A DNA stretch of 64,000 nt from an uncultured Selenomonadales bacterium (lineage in GTDB: Bacteria > Bacillota > Negativicutes > Selenomonadales > Selenomonadaceae): NCBI GenBank assembly GCA_937877655.1, contig CALFJC010000113.1:1-64000 (forward strand). The letters are read 5' to 3'. The notes below the pieces were generated by a model, which made no database searches, was not told where the DNA came from, and saw only the letters and a list, made by a program, of their open reading frames with translations. How positions within the stretch are numbered: position 1 is the stretch's first letter; each line of letters starts with the position of its first letter. The translations under genes and the position numbers were made by a program. Of this stretch, positions 27,001 to 35,204 are shown one piece after another.

Positions 27001-29174
27001 GCGAGCCAATCGAGATAATGAAACTTTATTTGAACACTTTAAACGTCGGGTTTAAATATCTTGACGGCTTTTTGAACGGAATAGAGTTTTTCCGTCAAAA
27101 TCCCGAAAGCAAAAATTTAGCTCTCAAAACTTACTTTAACGAAACATGGGGCATATACATAAAGCCGATTTACAATAAGATTCCGATTCACGAGCGCGAA
27201 GATGCTTTAATCAAAGAATTTGGCGGCTCCGATAATACAAATTTGGTAGCCTTCCTTTTCAATGAGCTGGGGAATTTCAAAGAAAGTCATGAAGGCGATA
27301 TTCAGCAATTTATTCCTTCGCCGCTTGCAAGAGTAGATCTTAAAATGTCTCCGAGATCCTCCGACAGTGATTTTCAAATTCTTTCTGTCTCTGACGCCAA
27401 AGCCGAAATATCGAAACCTCATTGGTTGCAAAAGGACAGCACAGGTTATCTGATTCAGAGCTACGAAAATCATATAGAAATCATCGCCAAAGCTTCTGCT
27501 TACGGAAAAATTCGTTTAGACCTTCGGGGTTTATCTGTGTTTGATCCGAAAGATAAAACCAAGCGTCTTCCCTATTGGGTTGAATATACCAACTTGACGG
27601 TAAACGGAAAAACCGTATTCAACACTTCAACGGTTGTTTGGCATGACAAGCCTTACAACTACACGTTTGACGCAAAAGCGGGCGAGGAAATTAAAATTCA
27701 GACAGATTGGCTTCCGCGTCAGAGCAATGTTTTGACAACCTTTGTAAAAAAGGATGAAGTCATTGTCAACAAAAAATTTTCGCCATATTTCACCGGGCGA
27801 GTAGATCTTAAATTGAAATCAAAAAATGAGAACGGCGATTTTCAAATCGTCGGCGTCTCTGACAAGCAAGCTGAAGTAATAAAAGCAGAATGGTTGCCGA
27901 AGAATGAACTTGGTTATGTGATTCAATCTCGTAAAGGCAATGTGGAAATTATCGCCAAAGCCGGTACGGACGGAAAATTCATTTTAGGGCTCAAAGGTTT
28001 ATATGTTCGTGACCCTAATGACGATTCAAAGCGCATTCCTTATTGGATTGATTATACAAAGTTGGTCGTGAACGGCAAAATTATTTTCGACAAAATCACT
28101 CCCGCTTGGCATGACAAGCCTTACAATTACACGCTGGACGTCAAAGCGGGCGAAGAAATTAAAATCCAAACGGAGTGGTTGCCGCACAGTGCCGATACTT
28201 CAAATGTTTCGGCGGACGTTGCAAAAATTCAAGAGAATAACACCGCCAAAATCTTCGTCAGAAGAACGGATAAGAAAACGGAGCCCGAAAATCTCCAACT
28301 CCTTTCTGTTTCCGACAGCACAGCAAAAATATCCGAACCGGATTGGTGGCAACAATTTGGCATTTGTCACGTAATTGATTCCCGGGCGGGGAACGTGGAA
28401 ATTACTGCTAAAGCCGTCGCAAGCGGTCAAGTTCAAATACAGCTCGCGGGTCCCTACGCTTTGAACCCGAAAGACAAATCCAAACGCCTTCCTTGTTGGA
28501 TTGACTATACAAAGCTTGTCGTGAACGGCAAAACTATTTTCAACCAAATCACACCCGCATGGCACGACAAAGCCTATATCTGCAACATTGAAGTAAAAGC
28601 GGGCGAAGAATTAAAAATCCAAGTCGAGTGGCTCCCGCACTTGGATAACAGAGATGATCTCTCGGCAAAAGTTGCGCCGCCTCAAGAACCGCAAAAAATT
28701 TTGGAGCCGCCAAAAGTTCAAGAGCCAAAAAATTACAACGAAACAATTCGTGAACTCAGCGACCATTCGACTGCCCGCGCCGATATTCAACTTGTGCCAA
28801 AAACGAAAGGCGATTTTCAAATTATTTCTGTGTCGGACGGAAAAGCGGATATACGAAAACCCGCATGGCTTCAAAAAAACGGTATCGGTTATCAGATTCA
28901 ATCTTATGCGGGGCGATTGGAGTTCATCGCCAAAAGTTCGGTTGACGGAAAGATTAATTTGCGACTTCGAGGCTTGGATGTCCGCTCTCCCGAAGACAAA
29001 AATAAAAAAATTCCCCATTGGATTGATTACACAAAGCTTATTGTCAACGGCAAAATTATTTTTGACGAGATCACTCCCGCATGGCTTGAGAAATTTTATT
29101 CTTACAATACCGACATCAAAGCCGGCGAAGAAATTAAAATTCAAATTGAGTGGCTCCCGCACGGAAATAATTAG
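24054..29174 (+). CDS. Giant protein with three GT2 domains and four repeat modules
   Basis: A 1706-residue protein in frame throughout. Three GT2 domains begin at about residues 33, 387 and 749 (VIIPLYNVEKY, VIIPMYNVEKY, VIIPLYNSEKY). Each has VVDDCSTD; the DxD equivalents read VDPDD, FDADD and LDNDD, so the third departs from the usual motif. Four modules of about 125 residues follow (about 1096-1225, 1245-1380, 1395-1530, 1569-1706). The last is nearly identical to the last modules of the genes at 19567 and 31916. The TTG at 24054 follows GGGGGTG. Three catalytic domains in one chain suggest assembly of an oligosaccharide repeat by one polypeptide (inference). Confidence 0.85.
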   Translation: MRIYLCPKKNNDVKAQVEKLKQLSLPAPSSDFPAISVIIPLYNVEKYVAECLDSILAQTFQNFEVIVVDDCSTDSSVEIVKSYSTKFDGRLTIVRTKKNSGYAGFPRNKGIELARGEYLYFVDPDDTITPTALEELYTAAKYYNADVVHCEKYYFVPDEFYNDAEYRKTLKPYSWPSEEKIYITQPTLLTNDFERRIRDFSQRTLTWSCWVQLIRRDLLIDNEIRFLSVCKQDIIFTMCELCCAKNYLIVPNVVYYYRVREDSITKEKLEMSPAIHRYTSALKQGISYLDEFLNRREFFVNRPDLKYALFDILTLLMLWGLNEIYRELPPYELNELLKKEFDDSAAVKAYFFNKMNLYRLQLNPPQETITAPTVEILPASSKKDFTPKKFPAISVIIPMYNVEKYVGECLDSLLAQTFQSFEVIVVDDCSTDKSVDIVRSYAQKFNGRLTLTKTEKNSGGCAVPRNVGFPLAGGEYVYFFDADDTVTPTALEELYTAAKKYNADVVHCEKYWRVPDEFYNDAEYKKNLKPFSYTTAEKTYITQPTMLTSDLEKRITDFNKNWLIWNVWVQLVRRDFLLKNRISFANIYPEDLVFTMCELCCAKKYVLIPNVIIFYRSRKESLVRKSLDLPQMIHRYATALKCGISYLEEFLNRQEFFAARPDLKYALFDNLGCKMMNYLNEIYHEVPVHTFDEHLRKEFDSDGAFAAFIFNTMNIYRLKLNPSPRRIVVPPINIDRIGDRAHDFLSKKIPAVSVIIPLYNSEKYIGELLESILAQTFQDFEVIVVDDCSTDLSAEVVKIYAPLFSGRLKLVKTKKNTGTPGEPGNLGVSLSHGKYLFILDNDDAITPDAIEKLYNIAENFDADVVACQKYYKLPEESQNDPEFRKNIKPFSWLKDFVTKPTLLPSNVKSRIQYCHERKFLWELWSKLIRRDVLIENGIHFITSLIQDMMATSCLLYTAKRFLLVPYVVNYYRVRKSSLYRQEREPIEIMKLYLNTLNVGFKYLDGFLNGIEFFRQNPESKNLALKTYFNETWGIYIKPIYNKIPIHEREDALIKEFGGSDNTNLVAFLFNELGNFKESHEGDIQQFIPSPLARVDLKMSPRSSDSDFQILSVSDAKAEISKPHWLQKDSTGYLIQSYENHIEIIAKASAYGKIRLDLRGLSVFDPKDKTKRLPYWVEYTNLTVNGKTVFNTSTVVWHDKPYNYTFDAKAGEEIKIQTDWLPRQSNVLTTFVKKDEVIVNKKFSPYFTGRVDLKLKSKNENGDFQIVGVSDKQAEVIKAEWLPKNELGYVIQSRKGNVEIIAKAGTDGKFILGLKGLYVRDPNDDSKRIPYWIDYTKLVVNGKIIFDKITPAWHDKPYNYTLDVKAGEEIKIQTEWLPHSADTSNVSADVAKIQENNTAKIFVRRTDKKTEPENLQLLSVSDSTAKISEPDWWQQFGICHVIDSRAGNVEITAKAVASGQVQIQLAGPYALNPKDKSKRLPCWIDYTKLVVNGKTIFNQITPAWHDKAYICNIEVKAGEELKIQVEWLPHLDNRDDLSAKVAPPQEPQKILEPPKVQEPKNYNETIRELSDHSTARADIQLVPKTKGDFQIISVSDGKADIRKPAWLQKNGIGYQIQSYAGRLEFIAKSSVDGKINLRLRGLDVRSPEDKNKKIPHWIDYTKLIVNGKIIFDEITPAWLEKFYSYNTDIKAGEEIKIQIEWLPHGNN

Positions 29175-29267
29175 GAATTATGAATTAGGAATTAGGAATG
29201 AAGAAATTTTCCCTGTCGAAAACTCGGCGGGGATTTTTTTTATCCAAACTTTTAAGATTCGAGGTCG
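29171..29267 (+). repeat. Heptamer repeats and conserved spacer hairpin, copy 2
   Basis: Same GGAATTA-type repeats and CCCTGTCGA/TCGGCGGGG hairpin with T-run as at 22514. Confidence 0.65.
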
Positions 29268-29450
29268 AAAAGAAATTCGGGAAAATATTTTACAAACAAC
29301 TTGATTTATGATACATTTTGCGGCATGATCGGCGCGGAGTCGAATCGCTGTGACGCGGGGCAAGATTTTTCGTCAGCCGAGTACAAATTTACCCGCGAAA
29401 CTTTAACGACGATGCTTGGTCAGCACAAATTAACCGAAGACAAGGAGTGA
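29268..29450 (+). pseudogene. Duplicated 3' end of the sulfatase gene, copy 2
   Basis: Second partial copy of the sulfatase 3' end, still open but more diverged (for example AESNRCDAG). It ends in TGA 29448, 4 bases before the GT8 start at 29455. Confidence 0.85.
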
Positions 29451-29454
29451 TTGA

Positions 29455-30657
29455 ATGATTCATGTTTGCTTTGTACTTCATGACAGGACAGGGCGTTATT
29501 CAAAATTCACAGGCACAACGATGTTTTCACTTTTTGAGAACACCAATTCGGAAGTCACGATTCACATTTTTCACGATGATACTTTGACAAACGACAATCG
29601 CGATAAGTTTTTGGAGATCACAAATCGTCATGGTCAAAATTTGAAATTCCACAATGTCGAAGAACTCTGCGCGGAGAAAATTAACAAATATGTTGAATTG
29701 GTTCCGTCTGTGAAAAACTCAAGAGTCAGCAGAGCCGCATTTTATAAATTTTTGACTCCAGAAATTCTCGACAAAAATATTGAAAAAGTCATTTACCTCG
29801 ACTCGGATATTATCGTCAATCTCGATATAAATGAACTGTGGCAAATTGAACTTGAAGATCATCCCATTGCGGCTGTTGAGAATTTTTTTTCACGAGGAGT
29901 AGATCCGCTAAAAATCTCCTGTTTACTCCGTGACGGATTCGCAAAAGTTGAGGATTATTTTAATTCAGGCATGATCGTAATGAATTTGAAAATCTTACGC
30001 CATGAAGAAGCCAACATATTGGCGGGAATAAAATTCAGGGGCGAACATCCAAAATATACTCTCTTTGATCAAGAGATTTTTAATTATCTCTTTTCAACAC
30101 GTAATCTCAAATTGCCGATAAAATTTAATTGTTTAGTCAAACAAACACGCAACTACGGAGACTTTAAAATTAAAGAGTCAATTTACCATTATGCGGCCGG
30201 CGAATATACATTTGGACTTAATATGAACGATCCGTTCAATCGCCTGTGGTGGAGCTATTTCATAAGGACACCGTGGTTTGATGTTGATACGATGGATAAG
30301 ATAATCAAAGGTGCCACAGATTCGATGTTGCGACCGTCTGCCGTGCCGCTCGGCAAGGCTCGTGTTTTCGTTGTCGATAACGAGCACGCTTTTCAAATCG
30401 AGAGAAATTTTTCTGTTCAAGACGAAGAAGAAGTTATCGTTGTCGACACTGAAAACAAAGACTGTTTGCAACGATTGACAAAATTAATGGATAGCTTGAG
30501 AGATAAGAATGTTTTTTTCATAGGTCTCCCAAATATCGATTCAAAGTTAAAGGGAATGAGATTCATTGAAGACAAAGACTTTTTTAACGTCTCCGAATTT
30601 TATTCTCCTGTGTGGGCAAATCACACAAGTAATTATAAACTAATTTTGTCAATGTGA
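29455..30657 (+). CDS. GT8 glycosyltransferase, intact
   Basis: A 400-residue retaining glycosyltransferase. It starts MIHVCFVLHDRTGRYSKF and continues as LFENTNSEVTIHIFHDD, without the poly-C insertion of its paralogues, so it is constitutively in frame. The catalytic DxD is in YLDSDIIVNLD; FNSGMIVMNLK, FDQEIFNY and HYAAGEYTFG follow as in the family. The last 110 residues form the tail shared by the array's separate GT8 proteins, with KARVFVVDNEHA and FSVQDEEEVIVVD. AAGGAG precedes the ATG. It is followed 19 bases later by another intact GT8. Confidence 0.9.
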   Translation: MIHVCFVLHDRTGRYSKFTGTTMFSLFENTNSEVTIHIFHDDTLTNDNRDKFLEITNRHGQNLKFHNVEELCAEKINKYVELVPSVKNSRVSRAAFYKFLTPEILDKNIEKVIYLDSDIIVNLDINELWQIELEDHPIAAVENFFSRGVDPLKISCLLRDGFAKVEDYFNSGMIVMNLKILRHEEANILAGIKFRGEHPKYTLFDQEIFNYLFSTRNLKLPIKFNCLVKQTRNYGDFKIKESIYHYAAGEYTFGLNMNDPFNRLWWSYFIRTPWFDVDTMDKIIKGATDSMLRPSAVPLGKARVFVVDNEHAFQIERNFSVQDEEEVIVVDTENKDCLQRLTKLMDSLRDKNVFFIGLPNIDSKLKGMRFIEDKDFFNVSEFYSPVWANHTSNYKLILSM

Positions 30658-30676
30658 TTTTTAAAGGAGAGATTTA

Positions 30677-31894
30677 ATGATTCATGTTTGTTTTTCACTT
30701 TATGACAAGAAGGGGCATTATTCAAAATTTGTGGGTACAACAATACTCTCGCTTTTTGAAAACACCAATTCGGATGTCATGATTCACATTCTGCACGACA
30801 ACACTTTGACGGATAACAATCACGGTAAGTTAATCCGTATCGCGGAGCAATATCATCAGCACATGAAGTTTTATAACGTCGAGGAACTTTGCGCAGACAG
30901 ACTTTCTGTAATAACGGAGACTTTGCCCAAAACCTATGCCGCACATTTCACTGTGGGAATGTTTTACCGCTTTTTTATTCCGCATATTCTTCCTGCAGAA
31001 ATAAAAAAAGCAATTTATCTCGACGCGGATATTATCGTCAATCTCGATATAAACGAACTTTGGCAAATTGAACTTGACGATAAACCTTTGGGAGCAGTTC
31101 CAAATTTATTTCAAATCGCCGATAAAAAAACTTCAGTCGAACGCACCGAGAAACACATACGGATTTGCAAAGAAGGTTTTGTAAAACCTGAGGACTATTT
31201 CAACTCCGGCGTTTTGTTGCTGAATTTAAGGTTTATGCGAAATGCCGATAAAATTTTAATGAGCGGAATAGAATTTATTAAGGAAAATCCGCGATTCGTA
31301 TTTTTTGATCAAGACATTTTGAATTATTGTTTCTCGACAACATTCTTAAAATTGCCGGTAAAGTTTAATCGCTATGTTATGCTTGCCGGTCTCGAAAATG
31401 AACAGCTAAAAAAAATGATTTACCATTACGCGGGCGGCAAATTGGGATTAGGGCTTGATATGAATGATCCTTTTAATCGTTTATGGTGGAGTTATTTCAT
31501 CAGAACTCCATGGTTTGACGTTAATACAATGGATAAGATACTTCAAGGTGCCACAGATTCAATGTTGCAACCGTCTGACGTGCCGCCCGGCAAATCTCGT
31601 GTTTTCGTTGTCGATAACGAGCATGCTTGCCAAATCGAAAGAAATTTTTCAGTTAGAGACGAAGAAGAAGTTATCGTCGTCGATACTAAGAGCGAAGACT
31701 GTTTGCAACGATTGACAGAATTAATGGATAGCTCAAGAGGCAAGAATATTTTTTTCATAGGGCTCCCAGACGTCAATTCAAAGTTGCGGGAAATGAAATT
31801 CGTTGAGGGCAAAGACTTCTTTAACGTCTCCGAATTTTATTCTCCGACATGGGCAAATCTCACAAACAATTATAACTTGATTTTGTCAATATAA
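30677..31894 (+). CDS. GT8 glycosyltransferase, intact
   Basis: A 405-residue paralogue of the preceding gene, with YLDADIIVNLD, FNSGVLLLNLR and FDQDILNYCF. No homopolymer tract is present; the corresponding segment reads ENTNSDVMIHILHD. The ATG at 30677 follows AAAGGAGAG. Its sugar specificity may differ from its neighbour because the middle region (GAVPNLFQIADKKTSVERT) matches the gene at 22794 rather than the one at 29455. This suggests recombination between array members. Confidence 0.9.
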   Translation: MIHVCFSLYDKKGHYSKFVGTTILSLFENTNSDVMIHILHDNTLTDNNHGKLIRIAEQYHQHMKFYNVEELCADRLSVITETLPKTYAAHFTVGMFYRFFIPHILPAEIKKAIYLDADIIVNLDINELWQIELDDKPLGAVPNLFQIADKKTSVERTEKHIRICKEGFVKPEDYFNSGVLLLNLRFMRNADKILMSGIEFIKENPRFVFFDQDILNYCFSTTFLKLPVKFNRYVMLAGLENEQLKKMIYHYAGGKLGLGLDMNDPFNRLWWSYFIRTPWFDVNTMDKILQGATDSMLQPSDVPPGKSRVFVVDNEHACQIERNFSVRDEEEVIVVDTKSEDCLQRLTELMDSSRGKNIFFIGLPDVNSKLREMKFVEGKDFFNVSEFYSPTWANLTNNYNLILSI

Positions 31895-31915
31895 TTTTTA
31901 AAGGGAGTGGTTTAT

Positions 31916-33900
31916 TTGAGGACTTACCTTTGTCCCAGAAAAACCTGCGCGGTCTCTGTAATTATCCCGATTTATAACGCGGAAAAATATATCGGGGAAT
32001 GTCTCGACAGCCTCCTCGCGCAGACATTTCAAGACTTCGAGGTTATTGTAGTCGACGATTGCTCGACTGATAACTCAGCAAAAATTGTCGATAATTATTT
32101 GTTGAAATTTGATATGGGGGGGGGGTAAGGTTCATTTTTACAACGATGGAAAAAAATACGGGTAGCGGTGCACTCCCCCGAAACAAGGGCTTGTCACTCT
32201 CTCGCGGCGAATACATTCAATTTCTGAACGCTGACGATATGCTCACCAAGACTGCACTTGAAGAACTTTACGGGCTCGCCAAAAAGTATGATGCTGATGT
32301 TGTTTATTGCGAGAAACATTATGAAGCGGATGAAGACGGAACAAATATTCGCGTTAAAAGTAATCAAAAGGGCGGCTTTGTCGACAAGCCGACACTTGAG
32401 CCGAATGATTTTGAGAAAAAAGTTCGGGGAATAATGGGCGACAGATATTTGACAGAACCTTGGAATAAACTTGTAAAACGGAATTTGATAATTACGAACG
32501 AAATTTTTTTCCCCGCCGTAAAAATCTCTGAAGACAATGTTTGGAATCAAGGCGTGTTATTCTGTGCAAAAAAATTTCTGCGCGTGCCTAATCTTGTGTA
32601 CATTCAACGCATGTCCGATAATTCAATGATTAGATTGGGAAGAACAGCGGAACAAAAAATAAATTTTTGGCTGAATCCCGTTCTGCTCGGCTTGAAAGCT
32701 CTTGACAAGATGATGGGCAGGCACGAATTTTTCAAAGAAAATTTTTCCGCTCGCTATGCACTTTTGAAAAAATTTCTCGACACAAGATTTTCTTGGACTG
32801 CAGGATCCGCGAAACGATTATCTGAAGAAGTCATTTATTCAGCGATAAAATCCGAGTTCGGCGAAAAACTTGGTGAGTATGATGTTCTGATTCCCGCGCT
32901 GTGTGTCGCCGTGTACAATGAAAAGAAAATTCATGATGACGACGCCGAGATAATTCGTAAATTGAACATACCCAACACCGCCAAAATCCTCGTCCGAATG
33001 GATAAAGAGGATGCAAAAAATTTCCAACTCCTTTTTGTTTCCGACAGCAAAGCCAAAATAGCCAGACCGGAATGGTGGCAGAAAACGGGCGTTTGTTATA
33101 TGATTGACTCCTACGCGGGAAAGTTGGAAATTGTCGTTCAAGCTATCGTGAGCGGCAAAGTTCAGATACATCTCAAAGGTCCGTATGTTACGAATCCTGA
33201 AGACAAATCAAAGCTTATTCCATATTGGATTGACTTCAACAAGCTGATTGTGAACGGAAAAATTGTATTCAATATGCCCGCCGTTGTTTGGAATTCCAAG
33301 CCTTACATTTACAACATGGACGTAAAAGCCGGCGAGGAAATCAAGATAGAAACAGAATGGCTCCCGCACAGAGCCGATAATATCGAAAATGTTCCTGCCG
33401 TCATAAATCCGCCGTCGCCGAGCATTGTCCCAAAGCTTACAAAAGCTCAAGAAAAAGAACTTGACTTAATCAGCATAATTCAAAAAGATTATTTTACAGC
33501 CCGCGCCGATATTCAGCTTGTGACGAAACAAAAAGGCGAGTTTCAAATAATTTCGGTGTTGGACGAAAAGGCGGAAATAAGAAAACCCGCATGGTTTCAG
33601 AAAAACGGCATCGGTTATCAGATTCAGTCTTATTCTGGTCGATTGGAGTTTGTCGCCAAAGCTTCGGTTGACGGAAAAATAAATTTGCGACTTCGCGGCT
33701 TGGATGTTCGCACGCCCGAAGACAAAACCAAGCGCATTCCTTATTGGATCAACTATACGAGATTGATTGTGGACGAGGAAGTTATTTTCGACGAGATAAC
33801 TCCCGCGTGGCTTGAGAAATTTTATTCTTACAATACCGACATCAAAGCGGGCGAAGAAATTAAAATTCAAATCGAGTGGCTCCCGCACGGTAATAATTAG
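31916..33900 (+). CDS. GT2 glycosyltransferase with two repeat modules, frameshifted at a G10 tract (phase OFF)
   Basis: TTG 31916 follows AAGGGAG at 31901-31907. The first 70 codons give a normal GT2 start ([24 protein letters not shown]) and end at TAA 32126, directly after ten G at 32116-32125. The rest ([14 protein letters not shown] onward) is open in the +2 frame to 33900. Eleven G, or eight, would restore a 661-residue protein. Two modules of about 125 residues end the chain (DNA about 32968-33372 and 33496-33897). The DxD equivalent reads LNADD, so the first Asp is replaced by Asn. The tract replaces the GGR segment found at this place in the other GT2 copies. Confidence 0.82.
32116..32125 (+). 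repeat. Poly-G tract (G10), putative phase-variation switch
   Basis: Ten G in the GT2 domain of the gene starting at 31916, immediately followed by TAA in the current frame. Confidence 0.8.
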
Positions 33901-34047
33901 GAATTAGGAATTAGGAATTAGGAATGAAGAAATTTTCCCTGTCGAAAACTCGGCGGGGATTTTTTTTATCCAAACTTTGGAGATTCGATGTCGAAAAGGA
34001 ATCGGGAAAAACATTTTACACGAGTGGCTCCCGCACAAAAACGAGTC
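33897..34047 (+). repeat. Right-hand scar of the array
   Basis: Contains the heptamer repeats, the CCCTGTCGA/TCGGCGGGG hairpin with T-run, and the first bases of the duplicated sulfatase 3' end (about 33996-34019, to ACATTTTACA). That fragment is joined to a fragment of a repeat-module end (CGAGTGGCTCCCGCAC at 34021-34036). No complete gene is present; it looks like a recombination junction. Confidence 0.7.
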
Positions 34048-34800
34048 TTAAAAATTCATCGTCAAAGTGACAGGACAATGATCGCTTCCGAAAATTTCAC
34101 TTTCAATCGTGGCGTCGGAAACTTTTTCAGTCAGACGCTCTGAAATTAAAAAATAATCAATACGCCAGCCCGCATTGGTCAATCTTGCTTTGCGAAGATA
34201 GCTCCACCAAGTGTAAGCTCCCGTCAAAGTCGGGTTGCGGCGGCGAAAAATATCAACGAAGCCCGCGTCAAGCAGTTCAGAAAATTTCCCGCGCTCTTCG
34301 TCACTGAATCCCGCGTTGTGATGATTCTGCGCGGGATTTTTTAAATCAATCGGCTCATGCGCCACGTTAAAGTCTCCGCAGACGATAACGGGCTTTTTTT
34401 TATCCAAATCTTTCAGATAATCGCGGAAAAAATTTTCCCAATTCATGCGGCGTTCCAACCATTCAAGATTATGAGAATTGGGAACATAAACGTTGACGAA
34501 AAAGAAATTTTCAAAGTCAAGAGTTATGACGCGCCCTTCTCTGTCGAATTCTTCAACGCCGATACCGCAACTGAAATTTTGCGGCTCGACTTTTGAAAAA
34601 ATCGCCGTGCCGCTGTAACCTTTCCTATCGCCGTAATTCCAAAATTGTTTGCAGCCGTCAAGCTCCAAAATCGCCTCGCCCGCCTGCATTTTTATTTCTT
34701 GCACGGCAAAAATGTCCGCGTCCAATTTTTTGAACGCCGGCATGAAATCTTTTTTCAAACGCGCCCGCAACCCGTTCACATTCCATGATGCAAATTTCAT
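34048..34800 (-). CDS. xth: Exodeoxyribonuclease III
   Basis: A 250-residue endonuclease/exonuclease/phosphatase-fold enzyme for base-excision repair at abasic sites. Visible motifs are SWNVNGLRAR (start), VQEIKM (metal Glu), CGDFNVAHEPIDL, the WWSYLRKAR region, GWRIDYFL and SDHCPV (catalytic Asp-His). The size is normal. GGAG precedes the ATG by 8 bases. Confidence 0.93.
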   Translation of the reverse strand: MKFASWNVNGLRARLKKDFMPAFKKLDADIFAVQEIKMQAGEAILELDGCKQFWNYGDRKGYSGTAIFSKVEPQNFSCGIGVEEFDREGRVITLDFENFFFVNVYVPNSHNLEWLERRMNWENFFRDYLKDLDKKKPVIVCGDFNVAHEPIDLKNPAQNHHNAGFSDEERGKFSELLDAGFVDIFRRRNPTLTGAYTWWSYLRKARLTNAGWRIDYFLISERLTEKVSDATIESEIFGSDHCPVTLTMNF

Positions 34801-34821
34801 AAAAATTTCTCCTTACAACGC

Positions 34822-34869
34822 GAAAATGACTTGCCTCCGACAAACGCCCTTCGGAAACAAGTCATTTTC
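34822..34869. repeat. Long inverted repeat between csp and xth
   Basis: GAAAATGACTTG (34822-34833) pairs perfectly with CAAGTCATTTTC (34858-34869), with a nested CCGA/TCGG. There is no strong T-run on the minus strand. It may be a weak terminator of the cold-shock gene or a 5'-UTR structure of xth. Confidence 0.6.
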
Positions 34870-34895
34870 AAGATAAGATTTTAGCACTTCAACGC

Positions 34896-35096
34896 TTAGA
34901 GTTTTTTCACGTTGGCTGCCTGCGGACCACGTTCGCCCTCGATAATATCGAAAGAAACATTTTGTCCCTCGTCGAGAGTCTTGTAGCCGTCACTTTGAAT
35001 AGCCGAGAAATGTACAAAAACATCGTCGCCCTCTTCGCGAGCAATGAATCCGTAACCTTTTTCCGCGCTGAACCACTTTACCTTACCAACTGCCAT
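34896..35096 (-). CDS. csp: Cold-shock protein (CspA family)
   Basis: A 66-residue single cold-shock domain that binds single-stranded RNA or DNA. RNP1 is [16 protein letters not shown] and RNP2 is DVFVHFSAI. The ATG at 35096 has GGAGG 8-9 bases upstream; the longer in-frame start at 35174 is unsupported. Confidence 0.95.
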   Translation of the reverse strand: MAVGKVKWFSAEKGYGFIAREEGDDVFVHFSAIQSDGYKTLDEGQNVSFDIIEGERGPQAANVKKL

Positions 35097-35204
35097 AGTC
35101 AAAATACCTCCAATAAGTTTATCGCTCTTGTGCGCAAGCTGTCTAATTATAGACAGTGAAAATTTTTCTGTCAACCAATAAAATTAACATAGGACGAATA
35201 ACAT

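Noticed and set aside
14420..32125. Treating the homopolymer frameshifts simply as sequencing errors
   Set aside because: Possible for a single tract, but four tracts in one functional set, absent from the housekeeping genes of the window and each leaving the rest of the gene clean, fit contingency loci better. Read-level data would decide, so this is stated as a test rather than used as the explanation.
14326..33900. CRISPR array or prophage as explanation for the repetitive region
   Set aside because: Repeats are coding modules and gene ends of different sizes; no short regularly spaced repeats, cas genes, integrase or phage structural genes are seen.
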